Source: Botryosphaeria dothidea
Taxonomy: Eukaryota > Ascomycota > Dothideomycetes > Botryosphaeriales > Botryosphaeriaceae
NCBI GenBank assembly: GCA_011503125.2
Contig: WWBZ02000082.1
Span: 2,294,001-2,358,000, forward strand
DNA length: 64,000 nucleotides
Direction: 5' to 3'
In this document: one piece after another, positions 1-10,177 of the stretch
How the letters are laid out: each line of letters opens with the position of its first letter
How positions within the stretch are numbered: the first letter of the stretch is position 1
Made by a program: the position numbers and the translations under genes
The notes under the pieces: model-generated
What the model saw: the letters and a program-made list of their open reading frames with translations, nothing else
Databases searched by the model: none
What the model was told of the DNA's origin: nothing

Positions 1-1205
1 TGACTCTTTCCGCCGCATGTGCTATTTTCAAGCGTGCACTGCTCTCCGCTGCCATCCTCGCACCAGGCTCCTTCAACGTTCGGGGTCGTATCGCCGACAT
101 TGGCTTGGGAGAATCCAGCTACGAACCCCTCTGCAGCGTTGGAATTGCTGGCCATTTCTTGCTCGAAGAGGTAGGCGGCAACACCCTTATTGTCACCAGC
201 AATGAGAGTCTGGTTACCAAGCAGAGAGGTACCATGGACAGGGAACCAAGTCAAGACGCCCATGTCCTTGCCATCGCTAGAACGCTGGAAGCGCAGAAGT
301 GTCATGGTTTTATCCGTGTTGTCGGAGTACTTCGCGCGCTCCTCTTCTGGGTTGGCCAAGTAGGCCCAAAGACTACGGTTCTCGTTGGCATCCGTGATGT
401 TCGTCGTGCCAACGCTCAGTGTTCCCTCGGTGAGGCTCTCTTGTGCGCGTTGAATCGACAGCAGAGCGCCATCAACGATGGCCTGGTAGCTCTGTTTATC
501 GAAACCGAGGCTGGTAATCTGCGGGAGCAGGTAGTTCAGCCAAGCACCAGGCCCGGAGTGCGAGTGTGTGCCCGTAACAGCGACATTCGACTGGCCATAC
601 ATGGCGTAGTCGTCGCCCAAGGCCGCTAGGCCTTCGATTATACCATTCCTCACGGCCAGGTCTCCAGACTGGGTATCGAGGACGAGGTACACGAAGCGAT
701 CTTCAGGCGTTTCGGCATCGGCGATAATGAAGGCGCGCGAGTAAATGCGCTGGCGCAAGCCGGTTCCAATTTGGCTGCTGTTGGCATAGCCCATGAGGTT
801 GAGCTCGACAACGGGACTATTTCAGAGCATCAGCGGCTTGCTCGGTTCGGTCGCGCAATTGGAAAAGCAACGATAAACTTACCCAGTAATGTCGGCCTTT
901 CCAACGCCGATCAGATAGGTGTCGCCTGAAGCTGCAGCACTCGTTGCGGCGTCCTTCAGCTCGAAGATATGCGTCTGGGCTTGCAAAGCATCTTGCCAGG
1001 CGCCTTTTGGCTTGAAGTGCCAGTAGTCAACGGCTGGAACACCGAAAAAGGAAATGAGCGAGAGGGCCAGGAAGAGAGAGACACTAGCGGCAGACAGAGC
1101 GACTGTAATATGAGTGCGAGCCATGCTGAAAAAGCCCCGGGACCCGGAGGTAGGCGACTGGTGTGGCGGAGGAGGCGGCCTGCTGGTACCGGCCTTGGAC
1201 GCCAT
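1..1205 (-). CDS. Neutral ceramidase (N-terminal part, cut by window edge)
   Basis: Hydrolyses the N-acyl bond of ceramide to sphingosine and fatty acid in the secretory or extracellular compartment. Exon 1 is 1205-883, the intron 882-817 (GTAAGT donor), and exon 2 runs from 816 off the left edge, so about 379 residues of an expected 700-750 are visible. A hydrophobic stretch near residues 28-60 (after Met28) looks like a signal anchor. The start of the mature domain, GVGKADITGPVVE, is the family hallmark, and GTHSHSGPG at residues 190-198 supplies zinc-binding His. The NVGDTTPN motif near residue 352 corresponds to the GDxSPN segment that carries the catalytic Ser in bacterial and human enzymes; here it reads Thr. 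The start could also be Met28 (1124). Family assignment is firm; activity depends on how the Thr is read. Confidence 0.93.
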
Positions 1206-1723
1206 GTTGACTGCGGGCGCGGATTCTCATATACAGCGGACTGGAAGTGACCCCTGAGCTGGCGTGTGATAACCTTTCGCGTGGTGCTCCGTGACCCTGT
1301 TTCTTGTTTGGGCAGCGCATAGCTAGGCGTGGAGGACGGGTTTACTGGGGAACGCGGCGCTGATTGGGCGGGGGATGACGTTGGTGCGTCGCTGGAGTCG
1401 CGTGGGTCAAGGCACGACGGACGACGGTCCGCCTGCGCGTTCGCTTGGCCGAACCCTGCGCGCAAATCGGCCGGTGCAAAGCTTCGCATCCCGCTACCCT
1501 TGCGCGACCTCCAACTCTACGCGCGCCGCCTTAATATACAAGTCCCTCCACCTGCTGCATCAAGGTTCGCCGCGCGGCCGACCCGTCCAAATCCACTGCT
1601 CGTGCCTATCGCTGTCCCAGCGTGGCCGCCCGCGTTCGCTATAATATTCCTCTTCGAAGCTCCATCACCCCGCCGTCTATCTCGCCCTCCAGACCAGGAA
1701 AAAACCAGCCCACAGCCGCGGCA
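1206..1723. other. Divergent intergenic region, ceramidase / SPF27
   Basis: About 520 bases separate the two divergent start codons. The stretch is GC-rich with pyrimidine-rich patches just before the SPF27 start, as expected for fungal promoters and leaders. I see no additional gene; overlapping open frames here have no recognisable product. Confidence 0.5.
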
Positions 1724-2473
1724 ATGCCTCTAATTCACGAGTCGCACGACTCACTACCATGTGAGCCCGAATCCCTACCCATCCCCCTACGCCTACCCGA
1801 GCGGACGCACCACCCATGCTCCACACTCCACCCACACCATGCCTCCATCAGCTAACCGACCCGGAACGCAGACGTCGACGTCCCGCTCACCGACACCGAC
1901 CGCCGCACCGCCGCCGCCCTCATCGCCGCGGAGCTCGACCCCTCCTCCACCGCCCACCAGCTCCACCCATCCATCCCGGCCTCGTATGAGCCCTCGTTCC
2001 CGCCGCTCGTAGCCGGCGAGCACGCCCGCCTGGCCGCGGGCGCGCCCAAGGACGCCGGCACCGGCGTCGACCTATCGCGCTACGAGGCCCTCGACGCGCC
2101 CGTAGACTCGGCCGACCCGGCCGCCTGGCGCTCGACGCTGCGCGCCGCCTACACGTCGTCGGCGTTCCTGTCGGCGCGCCTTACCAACCTGTCGCTGCTC
2201 GAGCGCTACGGCAAGAACGCCTGGCTCGTCTCCAACGCCCAGCTCGAGGCCATCCTGCGCGACCTCGAGGCCGACCTGGCCCGCGCCAGGGACGAGATCG
2301 AGGCCGTCGAGCAGGCGCGCAGGACCGCCCAGGCCGCCGCGGCGCCGGAGATGGGCCTGCTCGAGGAGGGCTGGCGCACCGGCGTCAAGAAGGTCGTCGA
2401 GACCGAAGCTGCGGCCGAGGGCCTGCGTCGGCAAATTCTGGAGAGGAAGAGGGCCATGGCACAGCAGCAGTAG
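1724..2473 (+). CDS. Pre-mRNA-splicing factor SPF27 / BCAS2 (Cwf7) family
   Basis: Component of the Prp19/NineTeen complex that stabilises the activated spliceosome in the nucleus. Two exons: 1724-1760 and 1872-2473; the 111-nt intron has a GTGAGC donor, a GCTAACC branch point and a GCAG acceptor. The 212-residue protein starts MPLIHESHDSLPYVDVPLTD, the usual fungal SPF27 opening, and has the conserved RYEALDAP segment and a long C-terminal helical, coiled-coil-prone region rich in Ala, Glu and Arg ending in RKRAMAQQQ. Length fits the family (about 210-225 aa). The very short first exon (12 codons plus one base) was placed because the spliced Tyr codon restores the frame and the family N-terminus. 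Confidence 0.88.
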
Positions 2474-3284
2474 ATATGGGGGGGGGAGATCGAGCAGGCA
2501 CAGCAAAAGTAGGTACATATGAACCAGGAGCACGAAAAGGGAAGGATATTCGGTTATACGGCATTGCTCAATGTATGGGTGATAGGCGGTTGGCGTTTTA
2601 GTGGCGTTTTGGGAAGATAAAAGCTCCAGTGTTTTCCGCGAGGTACCGCTGCGGAGAAGTAGCGTGTAGATAGCGAGCATCTGCAAGATATCGATAAAAT
2701 ACCCCGTTCGGCAATCCAGGTCCGGGGCTGTCCGTATACGATGCATATATCCGAACCGTTATTGGTTGGCGTTGCTTAAACTGACATGGCGCGTACAGCA
2801 GCACCATACTATTCGCAAATGAATCATGCAACTTCTCCAGGGTAAACGCCGCGCATGCGATTATGGGTACTTATGACCGCTACAGATATGGGAAAAAAGT
2901 AAAGAAGCTAGCTTCTCGCGTCTAGCGAGCGGAATTTAGGTGATAGGCCTAGCAGTAGTAGTAGCAGCAGCAGTGGAAAACGCCATTTTCAAAACAATAC
3001 AACACCAAGCCTTCCACATCCGTCTCCATTCTCCGTTTCCCTCCCACCAAAGCCTAGCCGAAAGATATCCTACCAACCAGCCAGAGTGCCTCCTGTCGTC
3101 CTCCTGTGTCATTCGTCAAAATTCCCTGCTCAGTGTCGCGAGCGAGAGACTGAGAGCCCCGGATGTACCATGTGTCTCATGCCGATACCCATCGTGGCCT
3201 CCTGCATTGTTGTCATTGTTTGTGTCCGACGAATTCCTCGACAAATTCCTGAACCCTCAAATTTTCCGGATGCCCTTTTTTTGC
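2474..3284. other. Convergent 3' region between SPF27 and pkaR
   Basis: About 810 bases between convergent stop codons. It contains a short AGT/AGC triplet run near 2950-2972 and otherwise AT-richer sequence consistent with two 3' UTRs. No gene is supported. Confidence 0.5.
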
Positions 3285-4757
3285 TTATGCTGACGTTGCC
3301 ATTGGTTCCGAGGCAAAACGCGGTTCTGACAGCGGATCCGCCTCATCAAAGACAATGGGAATCTTGCTGGGATCGTTCCTGCGCATGATCCCCTCCACGG
3401 GACCCAACAACCTCTGGAATCCATCCTTGCCGAGCGTTGCCACCTTGATCTCCGTCGTGCTGACGACTGACGCAGCGCGAGGAGCGTCGTTGAGCAGGGC
3501 CAGCTCACCGAAGTAGTCGCCCTTCGAGTAGCGCTTGACGGGTTTGTCAATGCCGCGCTTGTAAACCTCAGCCTCACCAGACTCGGCAATGTAAAACGAC
3601 TCGCCCACATCGCCTTCTTGTATGATGGTAGTACCGGCGGGGTACTTCTTTGTCTCGAGGGCGTCGGCGATCTTGGAGCGTTCGTACGGCGTGAGCGATG
3701 CGAGGAGCGGGACTTCCTCGAGGAAGCCCTCGTACATGCGTCTGCGCTGGAAGGCGCTGTCCATCAAAATGCGGCGGAACGTAACACGGTCGAGAGCCCA
3801 CAGGGTCGAGGGTTCGGTAGAAATTACAGTGGCGGCACGAGGGGCGTTGTACATGAGGGCCAGCTCGCCGAAGGAGGCTCCAGGGCCAGCGCTGCCGACC
3901 CTGTTGCCAAGGCCATCGGGGCCAGCCTCAAGCTTGCCGGTGTGGTTGACGTAATAGTCGAAGTGGCCGGACTCAACGACGTAGAAGTAGTCGCCAACGT
4001 CTCCCTGCACAATGACCTTGATGCCCTTGGTGGGGATGGGCTTCTCCTGCAGAGCACCGAGAACCTGCGAGGTCTGCTCGTCGTCGAGGTGTGAGAAGAG
4101 GAAGTTGCCGGCCACAGCGTGCCGCAGGCGTTGCTGTTGCTCGGAGGTCTTGGGGTGATAGGGCGGCGACCAGTTCTCGTGGAGGGCGGAGGTGGGGTTG
4201 AGCGACTCAGCGGACACGGACGTCCGCCGGCCCAAGTTGTAGTTGTTCGGGAAGCTCTGGTTCTCCATTGCCGAGAAGCCGGAGTTGGAGGGCGTCGGAC
4301 TGGTGGACATCATGAAGTTGCCGCCGCCAAAGCTGTTGCCGAAATTGCCAAAGTTGCCAAAGTTGCCAAACGACGAGCCCGAGTCCTGCTGCACCTGAGT
4401 GGGGCCGTTGTCCATGTTGCTGTTGATGGAGCGGGGAAATGATGAAGCAGTAGGCGAGGCCACGAGGTCGTTCTCGTCCTCCTCCTCAACGCTCTGCATG
4501 CCCAGCGGGGTGCTGGAGCGGGCGGGCGAGGTGCTTCTGAAGGGATTGCTGCCGGGGAAGCTGTTCTCTGCGGTGAGGCCTCCGCCGAGTTTGGCGCGCG
4601 CGGAATGCTCCTGGCTCAGCAGGAACTCGGCGCGCTGCGACTCGAGGCGGCGCAGGAAGAAGTTGGCGCAAAACTGCAGAATGTCCTGGGGCTGGTGCTT
4701 GAGAACTTCGCGATCGAGCGCGCTGATCTCGTTGGAGTAGTCGGGTGGCAGCGACAT
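3285..4757 (-). CDS. pkaR: cAMP-dependent protein kinase regulatory subunit
   Basis: Binds and inhibits the PKA catalytic subunit until cAMP releases it. Intronless, 490 residues. Residues 20-48 form the RII-type dimerisation/docking helix (DILQFCANFFLRRLE). Residues 50-175 are a disordered linker with a GNF tandem repeat (131-141, from 9-bp DNA repeats near 4340-4370). RRTSVS at 177-182 is the inhibitor site, with Ser/Thr in place, so it is a phosphorylatable substrate type rather than a pseudosubstrate. Two cyclic-nucleotide-binding domains follow, each with an intact phosphate-binding cassette: FGELALMYNAPRAATV (296-311) and FGELALLNDAPRAASV (416-431). Equivalent to BCY1 of yeast. Neutral trehalase, a classical PKA target in yeast, lies 35 kb away in the same window. 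Confidence 0.97.
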   Translation of the reverse strand: MSLPPDYSNEISALDREVLKHQPQDILQFCANFFLRRLESQRAEFLLSQEHSARAKLGGGLTAENSFPGSNPFRSTSPARSSTPLGMQSVEEEDENDLVASPTASSFPRSINSNMDNGPTQVQQDSGSSFGNFGNFGNFGNSFGGGNFMMSTSPTPSNSGFSAMENQSFPNNYNLGRRTSVSAESLNPTSALHENWSPPYHPKTSEQQQRLRHAVAGNFLFSHLDDEQTSQVLGALQEKPIPTKGIKVIVQGDVGDYFYVVESGHFDYYVNHTGKLEAGPDGLGNRVGSAGPGASFGELALMYNAPRAATVISTEPSTLWALDRVTFRRILMDSAFQRRRMYEGFLEEVPLLASLTPYERSKIADALETKKYPAGTTIIQEGDVGESFYIAESGEAEVYKRGIDKPVKRYSKGDYFGELALLNDAPRAASVVSTTEIKVATLGKDGFQRLLGPVEGIMRRNDPSKIPIVFDEADPLSEPRFASEPMATSA

Positions 4758-7620
4758 TGACGTGGTGGTGTGTTAGGGCGGGCTGGACGACGGCAAGAGA
4801 GGGGTCGCTGCTGCTGCTGGGGCCAGGGTTGAGGTGGTGCTTGGGCTTTGACGTAAGGTAACTCAGCTGCAGCCAATCGTCGCGGGGCGCCCGGCGGGCA
4901 GAGGGCGGGAGACGGCAGAGAGAGCTGGGCGTCGGAGGCAGGCGAGGCGCGATGCTGCGGTGCAGGCTGCGGAGGAGAAGGAATGGGCTCTGGTGCAGCG
5001 TTCGCAGGGTCAGGTCGGGATGGGAGCGATGGGAGGGTGATGGGGGAGAGCGGGCGCGCGATGAACAAAAGCAGCGCAAGCCCAGGGCAGCAGCGATCTG
5101 AGCGCTCGAGCCGGGGTGCTGGGAGCTGGGAGCTTGGTGCTGGCGCTGGCGCTGGGAGCTCACGCACGAGGCCCGGAACTTGATGAGCGGCTTAGGCGCA
5201 ATCGCAGAATAATGACACGGCGGCCAGAGCTGTCGCGGCGCGCGGCGACAGTGGTGAAAGGGGCAGCGGTGGCAGCTGCTGGGAGCGGCAGACGCTGGCC
5301 TGGGCAGCCTGCGCAAAGCCCCGCACGCGCCTTCTGCAGCCTTCTGGTTGTCTTCGAGAAGACGCCGGCGAACAACTTTATCACGCCGCCCAATGCACGA
5401 CAGTCCGGCGATTCGTGCGAGCCTGCCCTCCTGAAAGCCTCGCGCTGCAGCTGCCCCTGTCTGCTCCTGAACTGAACCACCTCCCTCTCCCGCTAGCTTC
5501 CGCGACTCGGACTCCGTGTTGTCCATAGCTTTCTGCAGCCTGCCCGTGACGCCCAGCAGCGCCGGCCTCGCGCCTCTCGCGCTCCCGGCAGCCCTCCGGC
5601 GCGCCAGCACGCCTGTCCTGGGTAGAGCCCGCTGCCTGCCTGCCGCCGTGCTGCCGTGCGCCCGCCGCCAGTGACTCACCCAGCGCGACGGCGACGCTGG
5701 CCCAACGAGCAAGCGCGCCGCCCCAGGCACTGAGGCACGCCGCCGACACTGCCTGTGCAGGGCTCCGTTCCCGCGTCTCAGCCGCGCTTGCACGCGGCCA
5801 AGAATCTGCGGTGAATGCGTTCTTTGTCTTGCGCCTGAGCCTGTCTCGCATGCCTGGGCGCTGACGCTTGCGGCGAGCTCAAGTCCTCTCTGGCACGCCG
5901 TCGAGGCCGCCGCGAGACGAGCCCTAGACTATGAGGTCACACTGGCGCCGTTGTCCAGACACTGGTTCACCTCCATCCAAATCTTCATGTGTCGGTCCTG
6001 GACGACGAGGGCTGCTGCTTCTGGACCTCCACCAGCCATTGACGCAGCGCTTTAGACACGCTCCAAGATGCCAGAGACGCGGCCTCGAGACAGGCAGCGG
6101 TCAGCTGTTTCTCGCGCGCCCACTTGGCGCAATCCTCGTACGGCAGCAAAAAAAAGTTTGTGAGCCTTCTGCGTCTGCTAGTCATGATAGACGTGATCCA
6201 CCTTAGCCGACACTGCGGACCCACCGTGGTTGGAGCCCCCTCCGCGCACATCCGTCCGCCTCAGCTTTATCGATTTATCGAAGGGGAGATCACGATTCGA
6301 AGCTCGAGCTTCTTCTCCACAGGGAAACCATATTTCCACCAAGTGACCAAGCAAGCTTCACTTGAAAGGAAGAGGGACGCCCATTGTTCGACCCGGCTGC
6401 AGTCGCCCTGGGCTCCGACCGTTTCGTGCGAGACTGCCAATATTTCCTGAGTCGGCACCTAAATACGTCAGAGATCTACGACAGGCTCGTAAGGATACGC
6501 TGCTGCTGCCCAACTCTCTGCTGCACCTAAACCATTTGAGACTCCTCCCATCTCTGATCGCCTTCCCGGCATGCTGGACAACCCATCTCTTACTGGCTCT
6601 TCACCAATGCTCGTATTCTCTGCTTGCCTGCTCGCTGCAGCAGTCATCCGACAATCCATCCAGAGATAAGCTTTGTCGGCATGACCATCCCGAAACGAAT
6701 CAGGAACATGTGCATGGGATACGATCTCAGAGCCGGATCCTTACAGGCCCTGTCCATGTTCGGCCGATTCCCCAGAACCCCGGCGCCTGGTATAGAAGGC
6801 CCTTTTTCCTTCTAGGTCAAAATGGTCAAACTTCAACTGGGCCGGCCATGTTCGCTGCATCATTGAGTATAAACAAGGTTTCGGTAAGTCATAAGATGAG
6901 AGATACACTGTGAGCTTACTTCGGGCGATTAGCCGCTGTGTCGACCTCGAGCGGTTCCTGCAGAACCCGCGTGGCCTGCAGGCAACAACTCAAATCACTC
7001 GGGCCAAGTGTTCATCCGGCCAATTGGACCACATGATGCAATATCGAGGTCTCCTGAGCGTCGAGGACACATATGTAACGTGCCTGATCTTCGTCTTGGC
7101 CATTGTGGACTCAATGCTGCTGTTGCCAATATTTAGCGTCATAAGACGGCGTTGCAAGAATCCTCCCGTGACTGCTTTCCGAACCATGATCAGGTCCCAC
7201 TATCCAAACTGACCTTCTTGCCTTGCCTCCACCAGCTCAACAACTGCTGTTCCTCTTTGTCCCCACCCATCTTCTAGCTCATTATATGACGAGATGGCTT
7301 ACATCCGTCTTTGTACGGACAAAGATGAGAATAATGAACAACAGTTACAAGCGAGTTCGAGGCCCATGTCCATACTCACCTTGAGTATGTTCAGCCAAAC
7401 CATGGCTAGGTGTTGACTGGCTTATTGAGACGAGATCACCTTCGTGTTCATTGTTCGTACGGCCATTTTAACAATCTAAAAGCACCATTAGCATGCTACC
7501 AAGCAATCTTCAGTTATCACCAGTACATTCTCTCCTTACAAGGTTACACTGCACCCATCTCTTACAGAGTTCCTTCTCTTCGCGTCTCTAGAGACAACCT
7601 GCATCACGAAACATTCAAGA
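4758..7620. other. Long intergenic region upstream of pkaR
   Basis: About 2.9 kb. The half next to pkaR (4758-5900) is very GC-rich and full of overlapping open frames with biased Arg/Ala/Ser/Pro composition and no family resemblance; it is most likely promoter and leader of pkaR. The part from 6300 to 7240 has several short open frames on the + strand, including one at 6572-6670 encoding a hydrophobic 32-residue peptide. None could be joined by credible splice sites into a recognisable product. A TATA-like stretch occurs near 7279. Confidence 0.45.
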
Positions 7621-8064
7621 ATGCAACTCCGACTGACCCTCGTCGCAGCCTTCGCGGCTATCGCCCTGGCTGCACCACCGGCGTACCCTTCTGAAATTTA
7701 CGAGGCTCCCCAGCTCGCCAACATCACCACTACCGAGCCAAGTGCCGTCGAAATTGCCGAACCGCTCGTTAGCAAACGTGGTGAGACGGCTGGAACGACG
7801 TGGTGCGAGCACTCGATGCACACGAAGCCGTGCGTGCGGCTTGACTTCGAAGCGGCCAAGTGCTACAATCTAGCACGTTACTGGAACGACAAGATGTCCT
7901 CGATCTTCCCTACATCGCGGACCGACCGGTGCATCGTGTACGAAAACACCAACTGCAAAGGCAAGCGTCTCACCGTGTCCTGGCCCGGCATCAACAGGCT
8001 GGCAGACAGGGGAATGAATGACAAGGTCAGCAGCATCGAATGCTTCAAGTACATGGCCTCATAA
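7621..8064 (+). CDS. Small secreted cysteine-rich beta-gamma-crystallin-like protein
   Basis: Intronless, 147 residues. Residues 1-18 are a clear signal peptide ending ALAA. KR at 52-53 looks like a Kex2 site separating a propeptide from a mature domain of about 94 residues. The mature part has six Cys (62, 71, 81, 104, 112, 141). It carries two copies of the calcium-binding pattern of microbial beta-gamma-crystallins, (N/D)(N/D)xx(S/T)S: NDKMSS at 89-94 and NDKVSS at 133-138. It also has YENTNCKG (107-114), resembling the Greek-key YxxxxFxG signature with Cys in the aromatic place. The fold assignment is inferred from motif spacing. The role is unknown; a secreted effector-like, cell-wall or antimicrobial protein is possible. 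I chose the first Met because it directly precedes the signal peptide. Confidence 0.75.
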   Translation: MQLRLTLVAAFAAIALAAPPAYPSEIYEAPQLANITTTEPSAVEIAEPLVSKRGETAGTTWCEHSMHTKPCVRLDFEAAKCYNLARYWNDKMSSIFPTSRTDRCIVYENTNCKGKRLTVSWPGINRLADRGMNDKVSSIECFKYMAS

Positions 8065-8227
8065 TCGTTGTTCCTTGCGCCTTCTTATTTCTTTTCTATG
8101 AATTTTCTTGGTATGCGGTGGATAATTTTAATTTCCTGTCGGCACAGATCGACGTTTTCAGACAGACATATGGGTATCTGCTCTCAAGTGACCAGACAAA
8201 ACGCTCGTTTTGTACATGTGATCATCT

Positions 8228-10177
8228 CTACTCATCCGCATCCTCCTGCCTCGCAGCAAACGCCTTTTTGTCCAAACCCTTGCGCTCCAAATACCGAGCA
8301 TTGATGACGTCCACCGGCTCCATGCGTTCCTTCTTCATGACCGGGACGTACTGCCCCATCAACCTGGGCGCATCCCCGCCATCGAAGAGCCTCGAGCTCC
8401 TCACGCCCCTCCCGGTCTGGACCACCACGCCTTCTCCGCTCCCGTCCTGCGGCCCCTGCGCGGCCACGAGATCCAGCAGGCTGCCCGCCAGCACCTCGTC
8501 GATCCTGCGCCTGTGCCACACCTCCCACAGATCCGGGATGACGCCTCCGTGCCCGAACTTCTGCTCCAGTCCGTTGCCCCTCGGGCCCTTGAATGCCCGC
8601 TCGTCGCCGACGTAGATCCAGTTCATCGCGTCCGGCTGGCTGTGCTCCGGGTGCCCTTCCTGGTCGGCCGGAAAGACGCAGTCCCACAGCACGAGCGGCG
8701 TGTCCGTTGCCATCTCGTACTTGGGCTTGGTCGGGTTCGTCTGGACGTCTAGCAGCTCCTTGACGATGGTCGGCTTCTCGAGCCCTTGGCCAACGAGGAA
8801 CAGCACGGCGATGAGGTGGCGCACCTGGTGCCACAGGAAGGCCGAGCCGTGCACGTTGAACGTGAACAGCCCCGGCCCATGTCCATCACCCTCGCCGTCA
8901 CTCTCGCCACTGCCACCGACCACGACGCTTTGACGCTCCTCGGGTTTCAGCCCGGGGATCTGGAACTGCGGGTTCGCCGCGTACTTGGCGAAGCCGGACC
9001 CGCCGTTCCAGCGGTCGACCGAGGCGTGAAAGATGCGCCGCTCGAAGTTGGTAATCTGCTTGGCCGGGTCGACCTTGCAGAAGTTGCGGAAGTCGTGGAG
9101 GCCCTCGAGGTAGGACGCGGCCTCGCGCATGGCAGCTATGTCAAGCCAGCCCTCCCGCATGTTCCTCTCTCCACCATTGTAGACGCCCGTGACACCGGGC
9201 GTCGGCGCGAATGCCGGATTGGTGAAGAAGTATTTGTAACGGCGCTCCTTGCAGTTGAAGCGGGCGGAGAAGCTCTCGCCCGGGTTCGGGCACCAGGCCA
9301 GCACGCGGATGTCGGGCGGGAGCACGTTGTTCAGGACGCGGCAGTAGGGCATCTCGTCCTTGACGTCGTCGAAGGGCGGCTTCTCGAATTCCTCGTCCGC
9401 TTCCTCTGCTGCTGCCCCCGTTTCCACACCCTCCATGGCGTCCGCGTCACCCTCCTCCTGCTGCTGCTGCGCCGCGGCGGCGCCATCTTCGAGCTTCAGC
9501 TTCTTCTTGGGCTTGGGCTTCGGCCGGTTGCTGCGCACGCGTATGCCGATGACCTGGCCGAAGGCGCTCACGCCCCTATCCGTCCTGCCGCACTTGCTGT
9601 ACTCGCAGCCCTCCCAGTTGATGTCATCCTCCTTCAAGCCGGGCTTGGGGGCCGGCAGTATCAGGCGGGTCTTCTTCAGCGCCTTCCACAGCTCCTCCTC
9701 GATAGTCGGCAGCGGGGTGGTGTTGTTAGCGTGGTGCTCGAAGCCGTTGTAATTGCTCCCCAAATACGCAAACTTCAGCGCAATCAGGCGAGTCGTGTAC
9801 TTGGAGGGGTCGAAGGGCTTGGGGGCAGCGCGAGGCTTCTTCGCCGGGGCAGGGGGCGCGTCCGGCCTGCCCGCGGTCGTAGGGCTGGCCGTGTAGGTGG
9901 CGTTCTGCGCAGCGAGCTTGTGCTCCAGCTCCGTCACGCGGGCAAGGCGCTGCTCAATCTCGGCGCGGCGGGCGACGAACTCGTTGTCGGTCCAGGCAGC
10001 GGTGTTCATGGTCGGCGTGGCGGTCATTGCGGCGGCGGCGATCCGAGCCGTGCTTTGATAGAGTCCTGCAATATGATGGCGCTTCGCTCGTGCGTTATGG
10101 ATGCTGGAATTGCTTAACGGGCGCTTGGACGGACAGGCGGTCGAGGTCTGGACGAAGCGTGCCAGGGCGCGCTTCAT
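8228..10177 (-). CDS. DEG1: tRNA pseudouridine(38/39) synthase (Deg1/Pus3 family)
   Basis: Converts U38/U39 of the tRNA anticodon arm to pseudouridine, in nucleus, cytosol and possibly mitochondria. Intronless, 649 residues. FAYLGSNYNGF (136-146) opens the TruA-like fold, and CGRTDRGVSAFGQ (196-208) holds the catalytic Asp200. RYKYFF and HDFRNFCKVD, followed by the HGSAFLWHQVRHLI block, complete the domain. Longer than yeast Deg1 (442 aa) because of an N-terminal extension with a predicted helix (64-92), an acidic Gln/Ala/Glu insertion after about residue 225, and low-complexity loops. The first 50 residues are basic and Ser/Ala-rich, so initiation at 10177 may give a mitochondrial form and Met51 (10027) a nuclear/cytosolic form; this is inference. 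Confidence 0.92.
   Translation of the reverse strand: MKRALARFVQTSTACPSKRPLSNSSIHNARAKRHHIAGLYQSTARIAAAAMTATPTMNTAAWTDNEFVARRAEIEQRLARVTELEHKLAAQNATYTASPTTAGRPDAPPAPAKKPRAAPKPFDPSKYTTRLIALKFAYLGSNYNGFEHHANNTTPLPTIEEELWKALKKTRLILPAPKPGLKEDDINWEGCEYSKCGRTDRGVSAFGQVIGIRVRSNRPKPKPKKKLKLEDGAAAAQQQQEEGDADAMEGVETGAAAEEADEEFEKPPFDDVKDEMPYCRVLNNVLPPDIRVLAWCPNPGESFSARFNCKERRYKYFFTNPAFAPTPGVTGVYNGGERNMREGWLDIAAMREAASYLEGLHDFRNFCKVDPAKQITNFERRIFHASVDRWNGGSGFAKYAANPQFQIPGLKPEERQSVVVGGSGESDGEGDGHGPGLFTFNVHGSAFLWHQVRHLIAVLFLVGQGLEKPTIVKELLDVQTNPTKPKYEMATDTPLVLWDCVFPADQEGHPEHSQPDAMNWIYVGDERAFKGPRGNGLEQKFGHGGVIPDLWEVWHRRRIDEVLAGSLLDLVAAQGPQDGSGEGVVVQTGRGVRSSRLFDGGDAPRLMGQYVPVMKKERMEPVDVINARYLERKGLDKKAFAARQEDADE

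Noticed and set aside
4486..5793. 435-codon minus-strand frame overlapping the pkaR start
   Set aside because: Arg/Ser/Pro/Ala-only composition from a GC-rich leader, running out of frame into pkaR; no family features.
8786..10117. 443-codon open frame antisense to DEG1
   Set aside because: Shadow of a GC-rich gene; the sense strand carries the complete pseudouridine synthase motif set.
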